The translations under genes were made by a program, and so were the position numbers. The notes below the pieces were generated by a model. That model did no database searches. It had not been told where the DNA came from and worked only from the letters and a program-made list of their open reading frames with translations. A stretch of DNA of 64,000 nucleotides from Rhodospirillaceae bacterium (GTDB lineage: Bacteria > Pseudomonadota > Alphaproteobacteria > GCA-2731375), in assembly GCA_018701215.1 (NCBI GenBank), contig JABIWH010000028.1, forward strand, positions 1 to 64,000. The letters run 5' to 3'. Positions 19,286 through 28,138 of the stretch are shown here, piece after piece (the first letter of the stretch is position 1; each line of letters starts with the position of its first letter).

Positions 19286-19951
19286 TCAATAATCGACCAT
19301 CCGCCAGACGCTGGCATTGCGTAAATCACTATCTTCCAGCGCCGATGTGGTCGGTACCGCATAGGTGGCCAGTTGCTCCAAACCTTGGCGGGGTAAAAAG
19401 GTCCTTTGCGGGTCGCCGATCAGAATTTCCACGCCCGCTTTATGCAAACCACGCAGCCAGGATTCCAATTGCCCCGACAGGGGCTGTTCAAAGAACAGAT
19501 CACCGATCATCACCAGGTCCCAATCCCCCGACTGCCCCACCAGATCTTGCGCCGTGGTATCCAGGACCATGCCGTTCAATTCAGTATTCAACTCGGTCGC
19601 GGCAATGGCAAAAGGATCGGTATCCGCCGCCAGAACTACTTCCGCCCTCGCCATGGCCGCGGCGATGGCCTCCAGCCCGCTGCCGGCACCGACATCGAGG
19701 ACGCTCTTGCCGCGGACCGCTTCAGGTTGATCGAGGAAATATCGCGCCAGCGCCTGCCCCCCGGCCCAGGCAAAGGCCCAATAGGGCAAAGGCACGCCCG
19801 CCGCTTCCCGTTCCTCGTCCTCCATCTGCCAAATAGGCATATCTTCCGAGGCCAGATGCAGCCGTATTTCAGGCAACAACTCGGGCGATTGCACGACCGT
19901 GTTGGCGGCAATAAAGGCCGCCCGGTCGTGGTCACCAGAGGCCGAACTCAC
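19286..19951 (-). CDS. ETF-beta-type protein lysine methyltransferase (METTL20 family)
   Basis: A class I SAM-dependent methyltransferase of about 221 residues. The family pattern is clear: LPEIRLHLA, PYWAFAWAGGQALARY, the SAM motif VLDVGAGSGLEAIAAA, the acidic GDLFFE motif in the post-I position, GDPQRTFLP and YAVPTTSALED. Relatives methylate lysines near the recognition loop of the electron-transfer flavoprotein beta subunit and so tune electron flow from acyl-CoA dehydrogenases. That fits an operon of acyl-CoA catabolic genes. The GTG at 19951 overlaps the amidase TGA (GTGA), suggesting translational coupling; a TTG at 19972 is the alternative start. Confidence 0.82.
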   Translation of the reverse strand: MSSASGDHDRAAFIAANTVVQSPELLPEIRLHLASEDMPIWQMEDEEREAAGVPLPYWAFAWAGGQALARYFLDQPEAVRGKSVLDVGAGSGLEAIAAAMARAEVVLAADTDPFAIAATELNTELNGMVLDTTAQDLVGQSGDWDLVMIGDLFFEQPLSGQLESWLRGLHKAGVEILIGDPQRTFLPRQGLEQLATYAVPTTSALEDSDLRNASVWRMVDY

Positions 19952-21297
19952 GCCAGCGCAGGGGAGATACAAGCCTCCACCGCCAGGCCGATCTCCAACA
20001 ACCGCCGGTCTCCCATGCTCTCGCCCATCATTGTGAACCCAACTGGCGCAGCGCCCTGGTCATGGCAGGGCACGGTCAGGGCGCAGCGGTCCAGAAAATT
20101 GGAAACCAAGGTATTGCGCAGCAACAACCGGCCCGTGGTGGCCCAGGCCTCGGCGTCTTCAACATCGGCTATCGCGCAGGCGATCACCGGCAGCGTCGGC
20201 ATGACAATGGCATCAAAGGGTGCGCTGATCCGGTTCGCGGCGGCCATCATGTCGGCGCGGATATCTATCAGATCCAGATAGTCGGCGGCGGTCCAGGCCT
20301 CGCCCGCGCGGATGCGGGCGGCAACATTCTGGTCATATTGATTGCCGGCCCGGTCCAGGACGGTGCGGTGCAACGCATAGGCCTCGGCGGTGGAAAAGCC
20401 GCCAATCCGGTTGATCGCGGGCATCCGCGCCAGTTCGGCGAAATCTATCTTGGTGATCCGCGCGCCCGCCGCCGACAGCTTGCTCAAGGCAGCTTGAAAG
20501 GCGGCGCCCACCGTATCGTCCACATCATCAAAAACCAGATACTTCGGCACCGCCAAACGCAGGCCCTGTAGCGGTCGCGGCGTCAATTCAGGCGGCGCCG
20601 CGCCGGCGAAGACTGCATCCACCAGGGCGCAGCAGGCCACGGTAGGGGCCAGGGGGCCGACGGAGTCCAGGGTTCTGGACAGGGGATAAATCCCTTCCGT
20701 GGGCACCCGCCGGGCCGTCGGCTTGAAACCCGCCAGACCACAAAGCGCAGCCGGTATACGCACCGAACCGGCGGTATCCGTTCCCAGGGCGGCGGCCGCC
20801 ATGCCGTCGGTGACCGAGACCGCCGCGCCCGAGGACGAGCCGCCAGGTATCCGCCCCGTGGCCCGGTCCCAGGCATTCTTGGGCGTACCATAATGGGCAT
20901 TGGTGCCGGGCGCCCCCATGGCGAATTCCACCATATTGGTCCGCCCGGTGATCACCGCCCCCGCCGCCCGCAAACGCGCCACCGCCGGAGCATCCTTCGT
21001 CGCCGCCTCGGCGTCCTGGCGCACGCTGGAGCCGGCCAAGGTGACCTCCCCCGCCACATCGCACAGATCCTTGATGGAAACGGGAATCCCGGCCAGGGGC
21101 GAGGGCACGATACCATGCGCACGGGCCTGATCCGAGGCCTTGGCGCATTCCAGGGCTGCTTCGTGATAGACCTTGATAAAGGCCCGCGCGCCCTCCCCCG
21201 CCGGATCGTCAATGCGGGCCAGGGCGGCTTCGGTCAGGGCCCGGCTGGTGGTACGTCCAGCTGCCAGGTCATCGGCTATTTCAGCAAGGCTTTGCAT
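19948..21297 (-). CDS. Amidase-signature family hydrolase
   Basis: A 449-residue amidase with the full Ser-cisSer-Lys triad. Lys76 is in SIKD, the cis-Ser is Ser154 in GGSSSG, and the nucleophile is Ser178 in DTAGS. It hydrolyses a linear or cyclic amide; the substrate cannot be read from sequence, and there is no second C-terminal domain such as allophanate hydrolase carries. It overlaps the methyltransferase gene by 4 bases and lies 11 bases downstream of the CoA-transferase at 21309-22502, so it is part of the same transcript. GatA is unlikely because gatB and gatC are absent. Confidence 0.9.
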   Translation of the reverse strand: MQSLAEIADDLAAGRTTSRALTEAALARIDDPAGEGARAFIKVYHEAALECAKASDQARAHGIVPSPLAGIPVSIKDLCDVAGEVTLAGSSVRQDAEAATKDAPAVARLRAAGAVITGRTNMVEFAMGAPGTNAHYGTPKNAWDRATGRIPGGSSSGAAVSVTDGMAAAALGTDTAGSVRIPAALCGLAGFKPTARRVPTEGIYPLSRTLDSVGPLAPTVACCALVDAVFAGAAPPELTPRPLQGLRLAVPKYLVFDDVDDTVGAAFQAALSKLSAAGARITKIDFAELARMPAINRIGGFSTAEAYALHRTVLDRAGNQYDQNVAARIRAGEAWTAADYLDLIDIRADMMAAANRISAPFDAIVMPTLPVIACAIADVEDAEAWATTGRLLLRNTLVSNFLDRCALTVPCHDQGAAPVGFTMMGESMGDRRLLEIGLAVEACISPALA

Positions 21298-21308
21298 TGC
21301 TCTCTCCT

Positions 21309-22502
21309 CTATACGGCACCACTATCATGCAGAGCCGCGATCTCCTCGGGCGCATAGCCCAATTCGCCCAGGATCTCGTCCGTGTGCTCGCCCAATTCAG
21401 GCGTGGCGAAGCGGATTTCCGATGGCGTCCGGCTCAATTCAACTGCCTGGCCCACCACCTCCTGATGGCCAAGCGTGGCGTTTTCCACCCCCTGGGCCAT
21501 CTTCAGATGCTGCACCTGCGGATCGGCGAAGACCTGATCGATACTGTAGATGGGCCCGCAGGGCACCCCGGCCTCGTTCAGGATATCTACCCACGCTTCG
21601 CTGGACTTGGTCACCGTGACCGCCTCGATCCGATCGTTCAGGGCATCGCGGTTTTTCGACCGGGCGCCGCCATCGGCGAAGCGTTCATCGGTGCCAAGGT
21701 CGGGCTGGTCCAACACCTCGACCAGGCGGGCATAGATCGCCGCGCCCGAGGCCGCGATATTGATATGGCCATCAATGGTCTTGAAGACCCCGGTGGGGAT
21801 CGAGGTGGGGTGATTGTTACCGGCCTGTTGCGGCACGTCTTGGGCCAGCAGCCAGCGCGCGGCCTGAAAATCCAACATGGCGATCTGGGATTGCAGCAAC
21901 GAGGATTTGACCCACTGTCCCTGGCCCGAAACCTCCCGCTCCAGCAAGGCAATCAGGATACCCTGGGCACAGAACAGCCCCGCCGTCAGATCGGCCACGG
22001 GGATACCGACCCGCATGGGCCCCGCACCCGGCTCGCCGGTAATCGACATCAGGCCACCCATGCCCTGGGCGATCTGATCAAAACCGGGGCGTCCCACATA
22101 GGGTCCGTCCTGGCCAAAGCCCGAGATCGAGCCATAGACCAGGCCCGGATTTATCTCTTTCAGACTGTCATAATCGATGCCAAGACGGTGCTTTACATCG
22201 GGGCGGTAGTTTTCCACCACCACATCAACCTGGGCTATCAGGCGACGAAATACCTCCATGCCCTCGGCTGATTTCAGGTTCAAGGTCAGGCCACGCTTGT
22301 TGCGATGGATATTCTGAAAATCCGGGCCATGACGCGGCCCGCCCATGCCTTCGCCCTCGTTCGGGCTGGGCGGCGTTTCCAACTTGATCACATCGGCGCC
22401 CCAGTCCGCCAGCTGCCGCACGGCGGTCGGTCCGGCCCGCACCCGCGTCAAATCGAGCACGCGAAATCTGCTTAAGGGTCCCTGCCCGGTCGCTTCAGTC
22501 AT
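21309..22502 (-). CDS. CaiB/BaiF (family III) CoA-transferase
   Basis: A 397-residue class III CoA-transferase, moving CoA between acyl groups by mixed anhydride chemistry. The N-terminal CoA site RVLDLTRVRAGP and DVIKLETP are present. The VENYRPDVKHRLGIDY segment and the conserved catalytic Asp171 in VADLTAG (equivalent of formyl-CoA transferase Asp169) are also present. It is the most divergent of five members in this window. The divergent EamA transporter starts 115-130 bases away. The acyl donor and acceptor are unknown; neighbours suggest a short-chain carboxylic acid. Confidence 0.92.
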   Translation of the reverse strand: MTEATGQGPLSRFRVLDLTRVRAGPTAVRQLADWGADVIKLETPPSPNEGEGMGGPRHGPDFQNIHRNKRGLTLNLKSAEGMEVFRRLIAQVDVVVENYRPDVKHRLGIDYDSLKEINPGLVYGSISGFGQDGPYVGRPGFDQIAQGMGGLMSITGEPGAGPMRVGIPVADLTAGLFCAQGILIALLEREVSGQGQWVKSSLLQSQIAMLDFQAARWLLAQDVPQQAGNNHPTSIPTGVFKTIDGHINIAASGAAIYARLVEVLDQPDLGTDERFADGGARSKNRDALNDRIEAVTVTKSSEAWVDILNEAGVPCGPIYSIDQVFADPQVQHLKMAQGVENATLGHQEVVGQAVELSRTPSEIRFATPELGEHTDEILGELGYAPEEIAALHDSGAV

Positions 22503-22631
22503 GTTGGTATCCTGTTGGTTTCGTGTTGGTGAAACTAATTTGTGTGTCCATTGTCACGACCGGGCGAGCATTAGCAAGCGCGATGCACTATGCTAAGAGC
22601 CAACAACGTTTGAAGAGTGGGCCGGGGTCTC

Positions 22632-23501
22632 GTGCAAGAACAAAAAAAGACACAAATCGGCATACTCTTCCTGCTTGCCTCCATCGGCTTTATCACCGTG
22701 GTCGACACGGCGGCGAAATACATGACCGCCTCCCTGCCTCCCGTTCAATTGGTCTGGGGTTACTTTCTGGGCATCTTCATCTGTGTGCTCGGACTGGCAG
22801 CGAGCAAGGGCGGCGCCCTGCCCCGCCTGTTGAGCACGCGAAGACCGCTGCTGCACATTGGCCGCTCCGGTCTGCTGGTGCTGTCCATCAGTCTACTGTT
22901 CATCGCCTTGCGCTATATGTCCTTGGCCGATGCAACGGCGATCAGCTTTACCTCGCCCCTATTCATCACCCTGCTTGCCATACCCATCTTGAAGGAGAAG
23001 GTGGATAGGGCCCGCTGGCTGGCCGTCATGGGCGGCCTGCTGGGCGTTCTGGTAGTGGTGCGGCCAGGCAGCGGCCTGGCCAGCTGGATCTCGTTGCTGC
23101 CGTTATTTGGTGCGGTTGCCTTCGCCGGTTTTCAGATCGCCACACGGCTGCTGGCCAGCACGGAAAATACCTTCGCCACATTGTTCTACACCGGGCTGGG
23201 CGGCCTGGTTTGGAGCTCTCTGGCGCTGCCGTTTGTCTGGGAGACGCCGGAACCATGGCACTGGCTGACCTTCGGGATCCAGGGCGCCTTGGGCATGGGA
23301 GCGCATTTGTGCATGATCAAGGCCTTTGCCGAGACGGAGGCGTCTTTGCTGGCGCCGTTCAATTATTCCAAGATCATCTGGGCCGCCGCCACGGGTTATC
23401 TGGTATTCGGCAATATCCCCAGCCTGAATACCCTGGCCGGCGCCACCATTATCGCCATGGCCGGGCTGTTCATCATGCTGCACGAACGGCGGAATAGCTG
23501 A
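22632..23501 (+). CDS. EamA/DMT-superfamily transporter
   Basis: About 290 residues with ten predicted membrane helices in two EamA repeats (the first starts IGILFLLASIGFITVV). These drug/metabolite exporters or importers act in the inner membrane. The DATAISFTSPLFITLLA helix and the second-repeat APFNYSKIIWA are typical. Two GTG starts are possible, 22617 and 22632; neither has a clear ribosome site, so 22632 is tentative. The gene is inserted on the plus strand within a long minus-strand run. Substrate unknown; the neighbouring amidase and CoA-transferase suggest a small organic acid or amide. Confidence 0.88.
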   Translation: MQEQKKTQIGILFLLASIGFITVVDTAAKYMTASLPPVQLVWGYFLGIFICVLGLAASKGGALPRLLSTRRPLLHIGRSGLLVLSISLLFIALRYMSLADATAISFTSPLFITLLAIPILKEKVDRARWLAVMGGLLGVLVVVRPGSGLASWISLLPLFGAVAFAGFQIATRLLASTENTFATLFYTGLGGLVWSSLALPFVWETPEPWHWLTFGIQGALGMGAHLCMIKAFAETEASLLAPFNYSKIIWAAATGYLVFGNIPSLNTLAGATIIAMAGLFIMLHERRNS

Positions 23502-23505
23502 GACC

Positions 23506-23874
23506 TCATTTCGAAGGTAGCGTCAGACCAAGCTCTTTGCGCTTGGCCTTCGTCAGTTTGGCCATGATAATAAAATAGGCGGCCTCGATATAGGCCTTGA
23601 GGTCTTGATCATCCATGGCGTCGTCATTTTCGAGCTGCACCCATTTCGCCCGTGCCAGATATGGCGCCGGCACGATATCGGGCTGCTCGGAGAGGAGACG
23701 GTAGCTCAAATCGCTGCATTTAAAGCTGATCTTGGCATGCTTTCCCGCACCCCATCTGGAGCAGATGGCGAAAATCCTGCCGCCGATTTTCCAGACCGAG
23801 GCGCCGCCCCATTGCACGACATGCTCCGTAGCCTTGAAACGGCGGCAATAGGCATCAAAATCCGTACGCGTCAT
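23506..23874 (-). CDS. MmcQ/YjbR family DNA-binding-like protein
   Basis: A 122-residue protein of the MmcQ/YjbR family (CyaY-like double-wing fold). The pattern includes VVQWGGASVWKIGGRIFAI, the ISFKCSD strand, and the C-terminal AYFIIMAKLTKAKRKELGL helix. These proteins are widespread and poorly characterised; DNA binding has been proposed. The start codon overlaps the stop of the upstream CoA-transferase by 4 bases (ATGA, 23871-23874), so translation is probably coupled. It converges with the EamA gene 4 bases away. Confidence 0.85.
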   Translation of the reverse strand: MTRTDFDAYCRRFKATEHVVQWGGASVWKIGGRIFAICSRWGAGKHAKISFKCSDLSYRLLSEQPDIVPAPYLARAKWVQLENDDAMDDQDLKAYIEAAYFIIMAKLTKAKRKELGLTLPSK

Positions 23875-25028
23875 CCGTCCTTCATGAAGGCAAAGACCTC
23901 CTGGTTGGCCTCGCCCAGTTCCGGCGCGTTTCGGCTGAACGGCGGCCGCTTACCATCAAAACGGATGGGCGGGCCAATCAGACTAAAGCTGCCGTCCGGA
24001 CTTTTCTGCATGATACCCGTGGCCGCGGTTTGCGGATGGTCCATGGTTTCACCAAGGTTCATCAACGGAGAATTCGGCACATCCGCCGCGTTCAACAGCG
24101 CATTCCATTCGGCGCGTGTTTTGCCGCGCAAGGTTTCATTGACCGTATCGTTGAAGGCCGGCCTGTTAGCGACGCGCCCGTCATTGGTGGCGAAACGCGG
24201 ATCGTCCAACAAATCCTCGCGCTCTAATACCCGGCAAAGCCGGGCGAACTGCGCCGGCGTGCCAACAGTCATCACTAAAGTTCCATCCCCGGCTTCGAAA
24301 CCGCCGTTGGGCACCAGCAAAGGCCCCTGCAAACCCATGCGTTCGGGCCAGCCGCCGCTGCCTTCATGATTGGCGACGTTGAAACCCTGCCAGGCCAGCG
24401 CTGTTTCCAACATGGCCGCATCAACCAGACAGCCCTGGCCCGTGACCGCGCGTTGATGCAAGGCGGTCAAGATGCCAATCACGGCCCACATGCCCGTACC
24501 AATATCGATCAACGGCACGCCGACGCGGACCGCATCGCCATCGGGGTCGCCCGTGGCATCGGAAATCCCGGTAAAGGCCTGGATCAGCGGATCATAGCCC
24601 GGCGCATCCTTCAGCGGCCCTTGCGGGCCATAGGCACCCATGTTGCAATAAATCAGACGCGGGTTATCAGCCATCAGCGTGGCGCCATCGAGGCTGAATT
24701 TATCCACCACGCCGGGGCGCAGGTTCTGAAACACGACGTCGACCTTTTCCGAGACCAGGCGGCGCAACTGGGCAAGTTCGTCCGTGTTGGCGAAATCAAC
24801 GGTAAGAGAGCGCTTGCCTTTGTTGAAGGCCTGAAACATCACGGCACTGCCGCCTAAGCGTCCAGCCCCCCAACCACGTGAGGCATCACCGACCTCGGGC
24901 GGCTCCACCTTGATCACCGTGGCACCAAATTCGGCCAGTGTCTTGCCGGCAAACGGCCCAGCGAGGGAAGAGCCCATTTCCAGAATGGTCAGGCCATCCA
25001 AGGGCAAGGGTTTGGCAGCAGCACTCAT
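23871..25028 (-). CDS. CaiB/BaiF CoA-transferase
   Basis: A 385-residue family III CoA-transferase. LEMGSSLAGPFAGKTLAEFG and VIKVEPPE form the CoA-binding start, QNLRPGVVDKF follows, and the catalytic Asp175 is in LIDIGTG. ATG 25028 is chosen over the longer frame to 25115 because it aligns with the family start and has AAGGATGA upstream. Sequence relatedness to the 401-residue trio further on is only moderate, so this is a separate subfamily. It lies 140 bases downstream of the acyl-CoA dehydrogenase and is coupled to the YjbR gene. The substrate pair is unknown. Confidence 0.92.
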   Translation of the reverse strand: MSAAAKPLPLDGLTILEMGSSLAGPFAGKTLAEFGATVIKVEPPEVGDASRGWGAGRLGGSAVMFQAFNKGKRSLTVDFANTDELAQLRRLVSEKVDVVFQNLRPGVVDKFSLDGATLMADNPRLIYCNMGAYGPQGPLKDAPGYDPLIQAFTGISDATGDPDGDAVRVGVPLIDIGTGMWAVIGILTALHQRAVTGQGCLVDAAMLETALAWQGFNVANHEGSGGWPERMGLQGPLLVPNGGFEAGDGTLVMTVGTPAQFARLCRVLEREDLLDDPRFATNDGRVANRPAFNDTVNETLRGKTRAEWNALLNAADVPNSPLMNLGETMDHPQTAATGIMQKSPDGSFSLIGPPIRFDGKRPPFSRNAPELGEANQEVFAFMKDG

Positions 25029-25168
25029 AGGATCATCCTTACAACGCAAATTCGAGAGCGCATTCGAAGAAAATGTGCTCAGACACTCAAGATAAAGAGC
25101 AATTGAACCAATCACTTAAGTCGCGCCAAATAAGCTACGGTGGCGACTCTGATTAATTGAAAATTGCT

Positions 25169-26308
25169 CTATACATCGTTCTTGATCAATCGGCTGATCA
25201 GTATTTTCTGCACATCCGAGGTGCCCTCATAGATTTGCGCCACCCGAACGTCGCGATAGATCCGCTCCAGCGGATAATCGTTTAGATAGCCATAACCGCC
25301 CAATGTCTGGATCGCATCGGAGCAGACCTGTTCGGCCATTTCCGAGGCAAACAGCTTAGCCATGGAAGCTTCCTTGCGGCACGGCATCCCCGCCATCAAC
25401 ATGGATGCGGCATGATGGGTCAATTGCCGCGCCGTCTCTATTCTAGTGGCCATCTCGGCCAAGCGAAAGGCCACCGCCTGATGTTCGAAAATCGGCTTGC
25501 CAAAGGCTTCCCGTTCCTTGGCATAGGCCAGCGCATGTTCGAAGGCCGCCCGCGCCAAGCCCGTGGCCTGGGCCCCGATGCCGATGCGGCCAGTGGATAG
25601 ATTGGCCAGGGCGATCTTGTAACCCTCGCCCTCCCGCCCCAACATCATTTCCGCCGGCACCTCCAGATCATCCAGCGAGATCTGCGCCGTATCCGAACCC
25701 CGCTGCCCCAGCTTGTCCTCGATACGCACAACATTGAAGCCCGGCGCATCCGTGGGGCAGAGAAAGCAACTGATCCCCCTAGCACCTGCGTCCAGATCGG
25801 TGACGGCGAAAATCATCGCCGTGGACGCGATCCGCCCAGAGGTGATGAACTGCTTATCCCCATTAATGATGTAGTTGTCGCCCTGGCGCACCGCGCGGGT
25901 CCGCAAGTTCGAGGCATCGGAGCCCGCCTGAGGCTCGGTCAGCAGAAAAGCACCGATATGCTCGCCCTTGGCCAAGGGTGTGAGGAACTTCGCCTTTTGC
26001 GCGTCCGTGGCATATTCCACCAAGGCGGCGCAGACCGGCGAATTGTTCACCGACATGATGGTCGAGGTGGCGCCATCACCGGCGGCGATTTCCTCCAACG
26101 CCACGATATAGGATAGGAAATCCGCCCCGGCACCGCCCCATTCAGGATCGACGCACATGCCCAAAAGACCCAGTTGGCCCATGGCCGCGAGGGCATCGGG
26201 CGAAACCTTGGCCTCACGGTCCCAATCGGCTGAATTTGGCGCCAGCTCACGCTGCGCGAAATCCCGCGCCATATCACGCACCATGATCTGGTCATCATTT
26301 AACAGCAT
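25169..26308 (-). CDS. Acyl-CoA dehydrogenase
   Basis: A 379-residue FAD-dependent acyl-CoA dehydrogenase of the short/medium-chain architecture, passing electrons to ETF. The FAD/substrate motifs FLLTEPQAGSDASNLRT and FITSGRIAS, and the family signature QTLGGYGYLNDYPLERIYRDVRV, are present. The catalytic base is Glu361 in YEGTSD, the position used by SCAD, MCAD and branched-chain enzymes rather than the shifted Glu of isovaleryl-CoA dehydrogenase. It is therefore probably a butyryl- or 2-methylacyl-CoA enzyme. It lies 45 bases after the thiolase gene. The METTL20-type gene in the same run may act on its electron acceptor. Confidence 0.93.
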   Translation of the reverse strand: MLLNDDQIMVRDMARDFAQRELAPNSADWDREAKVSPDALAAMGQLGLLGMCVDPEWGGAGADFLSYIVALEEIAAGDGATSTIMSVNNSPVCAALVEYATDAQKAKFLTPLAKGEHIGAFLLTEPQAGSDASNLRTRAVRQGDNYIINGDKQFITSGRIASTAMIFAVTDLDAGARGISCFLCPTDAPGFNVVRIEDKLGQRGSDTAQISLDDLEVPAEMMLGREGEGYKIALANLSTGRIGIGAQATGLARAAFEHALAYAKEREAFGKPIFEHQAVAFRLAEMATRIETARQLTHHAASMLMAGMPCRKEASMAKLFASEMAEQVCSDAIQTLGGYGYLNDYPLERIYRDVRVAQIYEGTSDVQKILISRLIKNDV

Positions 26309-26353
26309 GGGTTCAACAACATGGCGGTACTCCGGACATTGAACGAACAGTTG

Positions 26354-27544
26354 CTAGTGCAGCATCTCCACCGCCATGGCCGTGGCCTCGCCGCCGCCGA
26401 TGCATAGGGTGGCAACGCCCCTCTTGCCGCCGGTTTTCTGCAGAGCCGCCATCAGTGTCACCAGAATACGAGCACCGGAGGCGCCAATAGGATGGCCCAA
26501 GGCGCAGGCGCCGCCATGAATATTGACGATATCGTGGGGCAGGCCCAGCTCTTTCATGGCCGACATGGTGACCACGGCAAAGGCTTCATTGACCTCCCAC
26601 AAATCAACGTCCGCCTTGTCCCAGCCGGTCTTCTCGAACAGGGTGTTAACGGCACCAATGGGGGCGGTGGTGAACCAGGCCGGTTCCTGGGCATGGGTGG
26701 CATGGCCGACGATCTTGGCCAACGGCGTCAGGCCGCGCTTTTCCGCTTCCGATTGCCGCATCAGCACCAACGCCGCCGCGCCATCGGAGATCGAGGATGA
26801 ATTGGCCGCCGTCACCGTGCCGTCCTTGGCAAACGCAGGTCGCAACGAAGGAATTTTCTCGATATTGGCATTGCCCGGCTGCTCGTCGATCTCCACCACC
26901 CGCTCGGAGCGGCGTTCCTTGACCGTCATGGCGGTGATTTCGCCGGCAAAGCTGCCATCCGCCGTGGCCGCCTTGGCACGGGTCAGGGATTCGATGGCAT
27001 AGGCATCCTGCTGCTCGCGGGTGAACTGGTAGTGCTGCGCCGTCTGTTCGGCGAATACGCCCATGGCCAGGCCCTTGTCATAGGCGTCTTCCAGTCCGTC
27101 GAGGAACATATGGTCCTTGACCTCGCCATGGCCCAGGCGCATGCCGCTGCGTGCGTTTGGCAACAGATAGGGCGCGTTGGTCATGCTTTCCATGCCGCCC
27201 GCAACCACCACCTCTGCCGAACCCGCGACGAGTAGATCGTGGCCAAACATCGCCGCCTTCATGCCGGAGCCGCACATTTTGTTGATCGTGGTCGCACCGA
27301 CCGCATCGGGTATGCCGGCGCCCTTGGAAGCCTGGCGCGCGGGCGCCTGGCCCTGGCCCGCGCCAAGAACATTGCCCATGATCACTTCGTCCACGTCGTC
27401 GCCATTTATTCCGGCGCGCTGCAAAGCCGCCTCTATCGCGGTGGCGCCCAATTGGGGAGCCGTGACGGCGGCAAAATCGCCCTGCATGCCGCCCATGGCT
27501 GTACGGGCGCTGCCCACGATAACAATAGGATCCTGTTCGCTCAT
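26354..27544 (-). CDS. Acetyl-CoA acetyltransferase (thiolase)
   Basis: A 396-residue thiolase catalysing reversible condensation or cleavage of acetoacetyl-CoA-type substrates. The nucleophilic Cys91 is in NKMCGSGMKAAM, the NEAF motif is intact (EVNEAFAVV), GGACALGHPIGASGAR provides the active-site His, and the second Cys is in CIGGGEATA. GGEATA is a slight departure from the usual GGGxGxA. It probably completes leucine, lysine or butyrate breakdown, or starts PHB synthesis. It is the first gene of the minus-strand run, and a 26-bp repeat lies just upstream. Confidence 0.93.
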   Translation of the reverse strand: MSEQDPIVIVGSARTAMGGMQGDFAAVTAPQLGATAIEAALQRAGINGDDVDEVIMGNVLGAGQGQAPARQASKGAGIPDAVGATTINKMCGSGMKAAMFGHDLLVAGSAEVVVAGGMESMTNAPYLLPNARSGMRLGHGEVKDHMFLDGLEDAYDKGLAMGVFAEQTAQHYQFTREQQDAYAIESLTRAKAATADGSFAGEITAMTVKERRSERVVEIDEQPGNANIEKIPSLRPAFAKDGTVTAANSSSISDGAAALVLMRQSEAEKRGLTPLAKIVGHATHAQEPAWFTTAPIGAVNTLFEKTGWDKADVDLWEVNEAFAVVTMSAMKELGLPHDIVNIHGGACALGHPIGASGARILVTLMAALQKTGGKRGVATLCIGGGEATAMAVEMLH

Positions 27545-27604
27545 CTTTCCGCTCCTTCCGCGGTCGAGTATTTGTTAACTTGTTGGCGCCTAAACTAACA
27601 CCCC

Positions 27605-27656
27605 TGCCGCCTGCGGCAAGTTGTTCCGTTTGCCGCCAGCGGCAAGTTGTTCCATT
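27605..27656. repeat. Two tandem 26-bp repeats with palindromic cores
   Basis: Two directly adjacent units of 26 bases (27605-27630 and 27631-27656) differ at two positions. Each contains the inverted repeat TGCCGC-2 nt-GCGGCA followed by AGTTGTTCC. They lie in the divergent region 61-112 bases upstream of the thiolase start and 79-130 bases upstream of the STAS-like gene. They could be operators for a dimeric repressor or a short structural repeat. The evidence is the repeat itself. Confidence 0.75.
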
Positions 27657-27734
27657 GTCCTAATAGCCTGTCATGGCAATCCAAGACCAGCCACGAAATT
27701 GACGGCTCAAGCCAAGATTGCCCGCGTAGAGAAC

Positions 27735-28103
27735 ATGATCGAAAGCCCCAGGACGATTTTGGATCAAGACGGCATCGTCATTGTTGATTACGGCACCATG
27801 ATGATCACCTTGGAGCTGCTGAAAGAGGCCTTGGACCAGCACCGGGAACTAGCGCCGATGAAAAAATCCAAGGTCCTGGCGATCGGCGAGGCCGGCGCCA
27901 AGATCGATACGGAATTGGCCAAATTCGGCGCCACCGATGAGGTCATCGCGCTTACCTCGGCAGTGGCCATCGTGCCGCGCACCAAAGTCGGCTGGGCGAT
28001 GGGGAAGCTGTTTCTGACGCTGCAGAAAAATCCCTACCCAACCCGTATCTTCAACAGCGTCGATGCGGCCCGCGGCTGGCTGCTGGCCATCGACCCTGAT
28101 TGA
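27735..28103 (+). CDS. STAS/SpoIIAA-like small protein
   Basis: A protein of about 122 residues with the alternating beta-alpha pattern of STAS/SEC14-like small domains. It begins ILDQDGIVIVDYGTMMITLE. The C-terminal KLFLTLQKNPYPTRIFNSVDAARGWL segment resembles proteins annotated as DUF7793 or STAS-like. No catalytic residues are recognisable. A role as a regulatory or ligand-binding domain is inference only. The chosen ATG at 27735 has a weak ribosome site, and the frame is open upstream to 27621, where the sequence looks non-coding and repetitive. It converges with the hotdog gene. Confidence 0.65.
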   Translation: MIESPRTILDQDGIVIVDYGTMMITLELLKEALDQHRELAPMKKSKVLAIGEAGAKIDTELAKFGATDEVIALTSAVAIVPRTKVGWAMGKLFLTLQKNPYPTRIFNSVDAARGWLLAIDPD

Positions 28104-28138
28104 CCTACAGTGATTGTCCTACAGTGATCGACCTATAG
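28104..28138. repeat. Tandem 14-nt repeat at convergent gene ends
   Basis: CCTACAGTGAT occurs at 28104-28114 and 28118-28128, and CCTATAG follows at 28132, giving a 14-base period over about 2.5 units. It fills the gap between the stop of the STAS-like gene and that of the thioesterase gene. Replication slippage at a gene end is the simplest source. Confidence 0.75.

Noticed and set aside
19948..21297. Amidase as GatA of the tRNA amidotransferase
   Set aside because: No gatB or gatC nearby, and the operon is catabolic; generic amidase is safer.
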